This document shows positions 47,901 to 57,480 of a stretch of DNA of 64,000 nt, in pieces. The position numbers and the translations under genes were made by a program. The stretch's first letter is position 1. Each line of letters begins with the position of its first letter. The stretch comes from Euwallacea fornicatus (Eukaryota; Arthropoda; Insecta; Coleoptera; Curculionidae), in the NCBI RefSeq assembly GCF_040115645.1, contig NC_089542.1, forward strand, positions 1,612,001-1,676,000. The letters are read 5' to 3'. The notes beneath the pieces were generated by a model. The model saw only the letters and a list, made by a program, of their open reading frames with translations. It was not told the DNA's origin and made no database searches.

Positions 47901-49068
47901 ACGACCTAGGGCTGTTGATGATTAGTTACTAATTAGAAATACTTGCAAAAATTAGGAAGTGCTGAGAGTCAAAATCGAAGTTATTTTGTCATTGTTGTCA
48001 ATAACCCCATGCCGCATATATGAATCTTGCTAGAATTGCACCGAGAATATTTAATTTTACCGTAGCTCACCGGAAGCATTTTCGATGTGAGTGAATCTAA
48101 TCTTTTCATTGCAAGCCCAGTTATTAGAATCTCAGTCAAAGTCCGGAAAAAGATACATAAACCACTCCTTAACCATGGATGATAACCGTGCTTGACAGAG
48201 ATTTCTACTTCCAATATTACTTTATAGATACTACTAAGGCTCCAGGGAGTACTGAGGACTTTTGATAACTCCCAAAAACTCATTGTGTGAGCTCATTTTC
48301 CTGGGATTTTGCACGTAAATTTTAACGTATATTTTCGGTAAAATGTGACTTCACTCATCTCTAATTGCTGCAGCTCGAGCTGCTGCCCGAAATTGTACTT
48401 TTAGTCCGCAAATTTATCGGGGGTAATTGGCAATTTAAGTCAAGCAATACGCCATCTAGGGAATATATTTGAAACTGTCAGTACAGCAGGTAAAACGTAA
48501 CCTCAAGCAGTAGGCATCTCGGTTGCCTTCTTGCCTACTTATGCAAGGCGTTCTAGAAACAATGGTACAAAGAAGTATTGATTACTACAGGGAGAAAAAT
48601 TGACCGATTCAGCTTAACTATCCCTATGCAAAAGTTACTTTTTTTCATTCAACAGACCATTAAATTAATTTTTGTAATTTTATGAATTGGGAATATATCT
48701 GCCAGTTTTTGATTTACCGACCTCCTAAGGAAGGCTTTGAGTACACGATAAATTAATTTAAAATGCCTGTTTCAAACTAACTGAATTTAAGCTTGTAGAA
48801 CGAAAATTTCCCTTAGTGAGAAATTTTTGTTCGACGAATTTATTACTATATTACCAGTTTCATTGTTATTACTATTATTAAATATTTTGTCATAAAGAAT
48901 GAATGCTGTTCTGAGTTAGTTTTAAATGAGAATAATGCACAATTCCACTCCTACTTAATGTGCGAAGGCTTATTCCCCAATAAAATTAAAAAAAAAAAAA
49001 GCAGATTGTCACTTAACTGAGTTGAATTACACATTTCTTTAACGACGTCGTCATAAAATTTAATTTTT
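44946..49068. other. Gene-free stretch
   Basis: Frames at 45473-45825, 46621-46890 and 47981-48283 have no recognisable domains and no convincing splice borders. No transposon ends were recognised. The stretch is AT-rich. Confidence 0.45.
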
Positions 49069-49280
49069 TATCTACGCCACCGACCTGGATTTGAGCCCCT
49101 GTACTTTTCGTGTTCGGTACGGAAATTGCAGTTCGACAATCATTTTTGGCGAGGGTCAGAGATGTTCAATACGTACTGCTTTGAGGCCTTATAAACGCGC
49201 AGCCAATTGTTCACGATTGTTTCAACAATTGAATTGTTTTCATTCATTAAGGCGTTCCAGAGCCTCCTTCAGCAAAAATG
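49069..49280 (-). repeat. tRNA-derived repeat (SINE-like), copy 1
   Basis: On the minus strand the copy runs from CATTTTTGCTGAAGGAGG (49280) through a word GAACATCTCTGA to the B-box-like GGGCTCAAATCCAGG (49098-49084), then TCGGTGGCGTAGATAA. The same blocks in the same order occur at 56646-56504: CATTTTTGGTGAAAGGGG, AAACATCTTTGA, GGCTCGAATTCAGG and TCACTGGCACAGATAA. The B-box suggests descent from a tRNA. No intact A-box or promoter was found. Confidence 0.55.
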
Positions 49281-52200
49281 AAAAAATAATCAAATTTTTT
49301 TATGCAATATAAATGCAAAAGAGCATTTACTAGTGAAATGTTCCGATTTAGGTATATGAACATAATACATTGCTTTAAATGAAATTTAACTGTGTTTCAA
49401 CACATTTGTTAGTATACGAGGTTTTCCACTTAAAAACGCGCTTTAGGACAGTTGGTATCTACGCGAAAGAGCATCCATTTTGGGATGGCCCTATGCAACA
49501 TACATTCATTTTTTCTATATGGGGCAAAGCGCGGACCGTTCCACAACAATCTCAAGGTTTTTGTTTTTTTGTGAATTCAAACTATGTTGTATGAGAGGGT
49601 AAAAAATACAATTTTTTTTTCATGCTAAAAAACCGAAGAGCTTTTTTATTCAAAGCTTACCATATAATTAGAATATTACTTTTACTTCCTAAAAGAGCGA
49701 CGTCATATTTTTTCTTAAAAAACACTCAATGACTGGCCGTTACGCGCCACTGGTGGAATTGATTTTTTTTTAATGATACGTTTCATGCAACTATCAACAC
49801 TTACAAAATTTCGTTCAAATATCTCAAGCGATACCGCGAATATAAATTATGTTTTACATAAAATTTTGAAACTCTCTTGTTTTTTTAGTATCGATATTTT
49901 GGAAATGTGCCAAGGAGAAAAAATGACTACTTTTTCAAGGTGTATTTAGAGGTAGAAGGATTTCTCCAACTTTGGAATCACCCATCTTTCTCTATTATAT
50001 TTTTATGAGGATTATTAGGAATTTTATAAGTGTTAATAATGGCAAAGTGATAAAAAAAATGCCACAATTTTACCTTACCTTTAGGCATATAGGCTAGGAT
50101 AGTGAGAATGTTCAATTTTGAAGTAGATTTCAAATACATAACATTAATTTATTACTGAAAGCGATTTTCGACCAAGAACATCAAATAAATAAATTCCCCT
50201 CCTAGATTTTCTGTACATTTTGAGAGAAAAGGCTTGATTTTGAAGTTATGACAAAAAAATATTCTTCAGGAAATCTGTCGTTCCGCCTATATCGAATGTG
50301 AGGTTTAGGAAAATTTACAGACGCTTCAATAAGAATTCGAACCCGAGAAACTTCAGAATAAATAAGAACCAAGTAGAATCTTTATTCGAAATATGTAAAA
50401 AACGAATGCAGTTCTTAAAGATTGCTCACTTGAATGCAAAATTATCTGGCTATTTCAAAGCACAAATGCTGTTTTCCGCATAAAGAAAATTCACGTCATA
50501 GGTAGTTCTTATACAGTTTATAGCATTTTTGATTGTGTTTTCCCATGCTAATTTTTTACATAGCAACTCAGGAATCTACCCGAAGGAAGACATATTTCAA
50601 AATGGCCGATAAAATTTTCTTTCACTTACCCGGAGAATACCTGCCAATGGCTAACAAATAGCTAGTGAGAAATTATCGGGACCTGCCGGGCATTACAGGA
50701 ATAATTGTTCGATACCTTCGTTCCTCAAATGGACAGTTCAACATAAGGAAACATTTGCGTATAATTAGCACTCACAAACGTTAAACGACCGTTAAGAATC
50801 ACGAAAATTTACGGAGAATTCGCCTCCATTGAGGTATTCGAACACCGAAGAAACAACTGCAACTGCAATTTTCCAATTTCATTCGGTTCGGAATTTGATT
50901 GGAAAATATGTGGACAGAGGGCGTAAGGGAGAAAAGTTTAACTATATCCTGTGTGACGATGAGAATTGCTTGTCGGTTCTTGGAGTTCCCTATTAAATAA
51001 ATTCCAAGTTCATGTCGGTTTTCAGTTAAAATGAGTTAAAAATAGTTGCTTTAAAGTTCACTTATGTGACTTTAAATGACGTTAAACAGTTTAATCCATC
51101 GACAACCTTATCATTCTGAGTACTCCAGCGCCACGTTCAACAGACCTCTTTCATGTTCTATTTCAACTTTAAAATGTGCATTATACTGCCTTACAAACTA
51201 TTTTGCTAACATATTAATGGAGTTTCCACCATGAAACTATTTGGAAATAAACTTAAATAGGTACATTTTGATTAAAATAGTCTATAAAGAATATTCTAGA
51301 AGAATCTACAATTTGTTTGTTTCAATAATATCCACGGTGTAATTAGAACATCTCATACTTATACTTCTAAAATCAATCCAGAGATCGAGCGGGAAATTTG
51401 CTCTTAATAAATGAACAAAACCTTGTACTTACGCCATAAGAACGCTCTCGTACATATTTTCGCTACCATCAGGAATCCAGCGACTTGAACCCTGGCTACA
51501 TTGACTTTTAATTCGCACCGTTATAATTGGACACCGAGCTGTGAGAAAGTTATAAATAAAACACCCTGTACGAAGGACACTGGTCACATTTCCCCGCACT
51601 CTCACAGATTTGCTGCACTCACTCAGATATACAGGGCGGTTAAATAAAGAATCGCGTATACTTTCGCGTAGTCTCGTATCGGATGGACGTGTGGAAACAG
51701 ACGCCCGTTCACGCCGGATTCGTCGCACGAACTGGCGTCCCGTATCCAGAATCGGGAGTTTTCAGTGTTCCTGGATTAAATCCCGATGCGCCACGGCTGG
51801 CACGAAGTCTATCGTTGGCACAGAGCCGCAACAAGATTTATGTTTATGTTGCCGATGGGAAATGGTGTATGCTGGGGTATTTTTGACACAGACGTACGTT
51901 CGTCGGTCTAATGATGGGGGGTCGACAAAGGGTTGTTTCAATTTGCGTTCGGGGGTGAGGTTGGATTGGGGAAGATTGATAAGATTACTAACAAAATCCA
52001 GGCTGGTAGAACATGCCCAAACAATTAATTTGAAGTAATTGGTGGTATGTTTCTAATGATCGAAATGGTTCCTGAAGAGGCGAAGCATAACTCTAGAGCA
52101 ACAAGATAAGGTAAGGATACATGGAATTCGTACACAAAATAGAGAAGTATCCGAAAATTTTCATATTTGTCGCTTTAACCCCCTCTAACTATATTGTTTT

Positions 52201-53450
52201 GAATTTTTGAATATACGCCGGTACGAATGATTTAAAGGAGAAATTTGAGGCTATAACATGACGTAGGTGACAAGATGACATAGAAACTGTAAGAAAATTT
52301 GCATACAGAGATGGAAAATGTTTAGCACAGCAAAAATGGGGAAAATTAAACATTTATCTCCTTAAGCTCCTCTAACTCGCATGCATTGTAATTTTCGTAA
52401 TAATAATTCTTGAAGAGCCAGTTTAAAGTTGAATTCTAAGGTTAAAATATGAGACTATTCTTTCACCAATAAAAAAGATTTAAAACTAGCTACAATTAGC
52501 TATTTAGCCCTTTTTTAACATATTTTAGATTAATTTGGATTTTTTATATGTTCAGTTTCTCAGTTTAACTGATGCCTAAATTGAATCTGGATATTTAACC
52601 ACGCGGCACATAGGTACCAACATAACCGCGTGTCTGAGACATTAAAAGAAACATTATAATTTTATATATGCAGGCCTATAAAACTCATTAAAACTATTAA
52701 CTACCGACACCTCTCAAAGGGAAATAAATCAGCGGCCTCAAAACAGTGACTCCCGAACGCTCAACGAAATCAAACATCTATTCATAAAAAAATCTCTCTA
52801 TATATCCCCACACTGTCTGAAAAACAACTTCCCTATATGTCATCAAAATACAACGTCCTTCAAAACTATCAGAAAACTAGCGGAATTTCTTTGCAATGCA
52901 CAAAATTCAAAGAAAATTCCGACAGTTTTCATTGCAACACGGGGGCCAGTATGCAATTATAAAATCGAACTTCGAGCTTTTTAATTTCCCAATCAACAAT
53001 TCCAAACTAATTCTGCAAGAATACTGCCCCTTTCATGTCCTTGTTAACTATTAAATATTATGCAATCAAATAAGTAAATTTATTACTCTGTGTATGTAAA
53101 AATTAGGTATAAAACAAGACTGTCTTACAACTACTTAAGAATTAACTGAAGAATAAATGGACTGACTCTTCATTAATGAAGTGATGCGTCACTGCTGAGA
53201 TCACGCTCATATGGAACAATCTAGTGTATAAAAAAATACAGTGGTAACAATAAAATGCTCCCTTTGGGGCCTTGGAATGAAAAAACCATTCTCTCTATAA
53301 CAAGACTCAGGTATTTGCACGAGAAAATGTTGCTTTCCAGCCCTCATAAAGCACTTCATAATTTAACAGATTACTGCTCTGTACAAGTTAAGCTAAAAAC
53401 TGAAAAATGATGCCAAGTTTCAGCAAGAGTCGCCAACTGCATCTCACTCC
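49281..53450. other. Gene-free stretch with decayed repeats and a GC-rich block
   Basis: Two inverted words, ACACCCTGTA (51561-51570) and TACAGGGCGG (51630-51639), look like the outer ends of two transposable elements facing away from each other. To their right, 51650-52030 is richer in GC and CpG than its surroundings and carries a 142-codon plus frame with no recognisable domain. Around 52150-52460 two similar blocks (with CCCTCTAACTATATTG and CTCCTCTAACTCGCATG) form a decayed duplication; a related block lies near 50200. No gene is supported. Confidence 0.4.
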
Positions 53451-53456
53451 TTTATT
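53451..53456 (-). terminator. Likely lolal polyadenylation signal
   Basis: AATAAA on the minus strand lies about 125 bases downstream of the lolal stop codon. It is the first canonical signal after the stop, and the 17-bp stem-loop lies between the two. Confidence 0.5.
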
Positions 53457-53504
53457 CTCCGAGAACCTCTTAAACTAGCGCCAAATAAATTTATACCAAA
53501 CAAT

Positions 53505-53564
53505 GTTAAATAGCACCAAACAGGAACGTTTCAGGCGACAACTAATGGTTTGGTGCTATTTAAC
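53505..53564 (-). other. Perfect 17-bp stem-loop in the lolal 3' untranslated region
   Basis: GTTAAATAGCACCAAAC (53505-53521) and GTTTGGTGCTATTTAAC (53548-53564) are exact reverse complements separated by 26 bases. The structure begins 16 bases downstream of the lolal stop codon and lies before the first AATAAA signal on that strand (53456-53451), so it should be in the mature mRNA. Its role is unknown. Confidence 0.85.
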
Positions 53565-53579
53565 TTGCAACCTAAGGCA

Positions 53580-54326
53580 TTATTCCCGTTTAATGGCCTG
53601 TGGGGCTTCAGCTAGCCCCTTTACTTTAAGTCTATCTGCAGTCTTTAAGAAGGCAGGCAGCTGCTCTTGGCTCACGTTCACCTCACCTGCATACATAAAC
53701 TCTAGAATGGCCTGCAGGTGACTATAGGCCACATCTTTCAAAATAATTATTGGGTGCTTTGACGGGTTTTCCTGGAAAAAAACACTCTACCTCAGAAATC
53801 TGAAAATGTTGCTCATCTACTCAAAATTTCATTTTTGACAACAACAATAGTTGGACAACAAAATTACAAGCGTAATGCCATTTGATAAACGAGATAGTTT
53901 CAAAATCAACGAATTGGGTTTTCCCCAAGTAAAAGTATGTTATTTAGGCTTAAAAGGATCTACCCTAAAGGTTGACCCATCAACTTCTGTCAGTCTGACA
54001 GCCATCTTTGAAGACCAAAACTAAATGCGGCGTTGTCACGTCTTGCTGATATAAACAAACCCCTAAAATTTCTTTCTTTCCTTAAATATAGATCTAATTT
54101 ACATTGTGAGTGTATTGAGTGAATATAACCATTCACTTACCTCTAATAAACTCTTAAAATATGGACTACACGCAGAAAGAACCATTTTATGGGCTTTGCA
54201 TGTTTGACCCTCGCAGGCAAGGGTCACATCAGTGAAGCTCTTCTCGTCTCTCAGATGCCGAAATGATGAGACCATGTTGCTCTGGAAATCGTTCCATTTC
54301 AGGAAAAACTGCTGTTGATCGGCCAT
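53580..54326 (-). CDS. lolal: Lola-like protein (Batman), BTB/POZ-only chromatin factor
   Basis: Two coding exons, 54326-54141 and 53771-53580, joined in phase 0 across a 369-base intron (donor GTAAGTG, acceptor TTTTTTTCCAG), encode 125 residues. The protein is a single BTB/POZ domain: FFLKWNDFQSNMVSSFRHLR at the start, LACEGQTCKAHKMVLSACSP in the middle, then EFMYAGEVNVSQEQLPAFLK, and a short end GLAEAPQAIKRE. This is the length and layout of insect Lolal (127 residues in Drosophila), which lacks zinc fingers. In flies Lolal binds GAGA factor through its BTB domain and acts with Polycomb and Trithorax proteins in the nucleus. I chose the ATG at 54326 because it begins the conserved sequence and a splice acceptor (CTTGTAG, intron end 54346) lies just upstream. 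A 5' non-coding exon probably ends at 54487. Confidence 0.97.
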
Positions 54327-54345
54327 GGCTGCAGCGTTGTGTAAT

Positions 54346-54486
54346 CTACAAGAAAAACCCACTTCTTTAAGACGCCTCCGATCTCTTGTTTGGTTCCTTT
54401 GCGGTGACGAGTCAAATAATCCCGGTGATTTCTGCCTTTGGAGGCGCAGCGCCCTTAAGGGCGCTTTTGGGGCTGATTGTACTTAC
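54346..54486 (-). other. Probable intron in the lolal 5' untranslated region
   Basis: A strong donor, GTAAGTAC, on the minus strand (from 54486) and an acceptor, TTTTCTTGTAG, ending at 54346 define a 141-base intron. Its right-hand exon starts 19 bases upstream of the lolal ATG. It contains an 18-bp perfect palindrome. The transcription start would lie to the right of 54487, in the interval shared with Trs33. Confidence 0.55.
54448..54465. promoter_or_regulatory. Perfect 18-bp GC-rich palindrome
   Basis: AGCGCCCTTAAGGGCGCT reads the same on both strands. It lies inside the probable lolal 5' intron, in a GC-rich patch that stands out from the AT-rich surroundings. It could be a binding site for a dimeric factor. 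No known motif is assigned. Confidence 0.5.
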
Positions 54487-54487
54487 T

Positions 54488-55226
54488 TTGTTGGACTATG
54501 CTAAAAGGGATCAGCGGGTTTTCAAGGGCGGTTTTGTCAAAAATTAAGGGCAAATTTAAGGGATTGCACGGAAAAGCATTCCAAAAACAACATATGTCAA
54601 CAAAATATCAGTTCCTTTTATCTAATATTGGGAGACGGGTGACAGTGAAGTGTGTCAGATTGGCTAATGCTTACCCCCATATGCCCATGATTTTACATGT
54701 GGCAACAGTGCATTCATATTAAAAAAAACTATAATATTAACTATAATTTGTAAACCTTAATATACTAAATAAAAATTAAAATTTTATTTTTAAGTGTTCA
54801 TTTCCCCTAACTTTTGAAAAATTGTGGTAAATCGATAAATAATGAAAAATCGCATAATGTTTTATTTTGGAAGATGACTAACAATATTTTCATTACAAGC
54901 TACTAAATTGACATTTTATTTCGTCTCAAATAAGAGGCCAACATGTTTCGTCACGTATATCACAAATTTTTGAATTTATTATTATAACCCACAGCAATAG
55001 AAAACACAATCACCGACGATGCCACATTTTGGATCTTTGGTCTACCTTTGTCAAATGTCCCTCAGCTTTGAAAACAGTTTTATATTGCTCTTTTTTGCAA
55101 TAGAACTAAACAAAGATACATATAATCTTAAGCGCAAAAATGAATATGTAAAGATCTCTTGTTAGATTCAACATTTTTAATATTTTTATTGATGGTTTTA
55201 AGTTTTTAATTAAAAAAATCCTCTTC
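54488..55226. promoter_or_regulatory. Divergent intergenic interval between lolal and Trs33
   Basis: The two genes start in opposite directions here, so this interval of about 740 bases should contain both promoters. It is strongly AT-rich. No TATA box, initiator or CpG block stands out, and no ORF longer than the 81-codon chance frame at 54477-54722 is seen. Confidence 0.4.
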
Positions 55227-55761
55227 ATGGCAGACGACATTCTCTTTGATCTTCTCCACTCTGAAATCGTTGCCTACTCCTTGCAAAATGCAGATGAAAG
55301 AGACAAAAAGGTGCCTCCTTTCCAACTCCAAGCCCAAACTCACAATATTAATTTTCCCCTGCAATCTCCAGGACGAAGACCTCTCCACCTTGGAATATAT
55401 CGGATTCTCCACTGGCTACCGTATCATTGAACGCCTAACCAAAGAATTGCCTCGTTTCAAAGACGAACTGGACACCATGAAGTTCATTTGCACTGATTTC
55501 TGGTCAGCAGTATACAAAAAGCAAATCGACAACTTGAGGACAAATCATCAGGGAGTATATGTGCTGCAAGATAATGCCTTCAAGTTCCTTAATCGTCTTT
55601 CCAATGGGAAGCAGTATCTGGAGCTGGCACCAAGGTATGTTGCGTTTACTTGTGGGGTCATTCGAGGCAGTTTAGCAAACTTGAGTGTGCAGTGTTTGGT
55701 CACCGCGGAGGTGCAAAGTTTGCCTTCATGCAAGTTTCATATTCAAGTGCAACGAACTTGA
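55227..55761 (+). CDS. Trs33: TRAPP complex subunit 6 (TRAPPC6/Trs33)
   Basis: Two coding exons, 55227-55310 and 55372-55761, with a 61-base intron (GTGCCT...CTCCAG, phase 0), encode 157 residues, close to the 158 of human TRAPPC6B. Exon 1 gives MADDILFDLLHSEIVAYSLQ. Exon 2 gives RFKDELDTMKFICTDFW, then KKQIDNLRTNHQGVYVLQDN, and ends with the conserved YVAFTCGVIRGSLANLSVQC and SCKFHIQVQRT. This is the Bet3-like fold of the family. The protein is a core subunit of the TRAPP complexes, the guanine nucleotide exchange factors for Rab1 that tether ER-derived vesicles at the Golgi. The start is set by the conserved MADD N-terminus. An upstream frame that reads through the intron sequence is not real. 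No canonical AATAAA follows closely; one lies at 56082-56087. Confidence 0.97.
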
Positions 55762-57480
55762 TTGCTAGGTAATTTTTAAGAGGTTTGTGATCAGGGGAGA
55801 TAATATGGGAATTTGTGTGCGATTTAGTGTTGAAATTTGGACATGTTTAAGACTGTGAGTCGGTGGAGGAACGTCGTCAAATATGCGCTTATTTATTTGA
55901 AAATATAAATTATAATATTCAAATTTATGTGTGCTGCAATATTTTCAGTTACCTGTTTTCCTTCATTGTTAAAATTTTCTCTTCAACATATATGAATCCA
56001 CTATGTCTGCACTAAGCAAAACTCCTTTTAATAGATAATTCTTTTAACAAGTGTCATGAGTAACATTCACTAAAGGTTTTTAATAAAAAATTGTTTAATT
56101 TTAAAACTGAATAATATCCAGTAGTCTACTGCCTTTTTTTGTACATTCAGAAATATATTCTTTATTAACTCTTTACTATCTATACAAAATACATTAACAT
56201 ATTTAAGCATCCAGTAACCAAAGCCAACTTGGCACACCCTTAAGAGACAGTATAAATGGTACCAAATTACTTGATTTGATGATTGAAATTAATCGATTGC
56301 CTAACTTTCAAAATGGCATACTGTAATTATCTTTATAGATCAAACCATAAATATATCACCAAAATTATGCAAAAAAAGCAAAAGGAAGCCTAAATAAAAG
56401 CAGAAAAGGATTATTTTTATCGTGGCCGTTCGTCGGAATAATTCATACTCCGCACGGACTGAGCGGTGCGAGTGGCTTCTATCCCTCTGTTGTTATAATT
56501 TGTTATCTGTGCCAGTGACCTGAATTCGAGCCATCCTATTTTTCACGTTGAGAATGAAAATCACCGCTCAAAGATGTTTGATATGATTCACAATGGTGTT
56601 ATGGCATGCGCATCACGACGTTCCAAAACCCCTTTCACCAAAAATGCCAATATAATTCAATGTGAAGAGACAATACACAGAAAAGCATTTATGAGTTAAT
56701 TTTAAAGGAGATTTTATCATCATTTGCTGAGTGTTCTATTCAAAAATTATTATATGTTCTCCGTTTTATATGGGGTCTGGGTCTGATCAATGTTAAAATG
56801 TAAAAAAACAAGCATAGTCGATAAAATGCATTCTTAAAGGCCACAAAAAAAAAACAAAATATCGCTTAATACACGCTAGCAGTTTACGCCTAGTAAATAT
56901 ATTGATTAACTGAGGGGGAAATATATTGTCCCAATGAAATCAGCCTTTGAAGAAACATGACCGTTTATTGAGAAAAAATAGCTTTATATGGGTCTTGAAA
57001 AGTCACAAAATGAAATAAAACAAAGTACAATTAAATGAGTAGATCATTTGTATTTCGATCGATTATTTTTTACCAAAATATTGACGTCTTTCACTTAAAA
57101 ATACTTTATACAGGAATACGTTCTTATTGTTTATCAACCGCATCTTAAAATTTATGAGATGACGTTTGTTTAAGCATCACGGATGAGAAAAAGAGATGAC
57201 GAAGCCGCAGAAAATGATCACGCATTATCAGGAACAGTTAACGATCAATCTCAATAATATTTATAATAATTTGCGTCGCAGACACGAATATAATACACAG
57301 GTAGATTGGGGTAAAGTAGCGGTAGCATTCGTTGAATTCGTGTAAAAAATACCGCGAAGTTCATCCACCATATCGTTAAAAATAGGTATCACACGTTGAC
57401 TTTTTACACACGGATTTAGGTATAGATTTAGGTACCAAATGCAGTCACACAAGCCTCACTCGCTTGCCAGTAGATGTCAG
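55762..57480. other. Intergenic stretch between Trs33 and Hph (convergent 3' ends) with a SINE-like repeat
   Basis: The 3' ends of Trs33 (plus) and Hph (minus) face each other across about 1.7 kb. The only structured sequence I recognise is the second copy of the tRNA-derived repeat at 56504-56646. The rest is AT-rich. An AATAAA on the plus strand at 56082-56087 could serve Trs33. Confidence 0.45.
56504..56646 (-). repeat. tRNA-derived repeat (SINE-like), copy 2
   Basis: This is a diverged, shorter copy of the repeat at 49069-49280, in the same orientation. It carries the B-box-like GGCTCGAATTC on the minus strand (56532-56519), followed by TCACTGGCACAGATAA. The two copies share block order but differ by indels in the middle. 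It lies in the 3' flank of Trs33. Confidence 0.5.

Noticed and set aside
53503..53721. A 72-codon plus-strand frame
   Set aside because: It overlaps lolal exon 2 and its 3' hairpin on the other strand and has no conserved content.
54327..54362. Twelve extra residues in front of the Lolal start (beginning MGFSC)
   Set aside because: They cross a splice acceptor (intron end at 54346), and the conserved protein begins at the ATG at 54326.
55246..55371. A plus-strand frame that begins 19 bases after the Trs33 start and runs through the intron into exon 2
   Set aside because: The conserved N-terminus (MADDILFDLLHSE) lies in another frame, and a 61-base GT/AG intron joins it exactly to the conserved exon 2. 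The continuous frame is a by-product of intron length.
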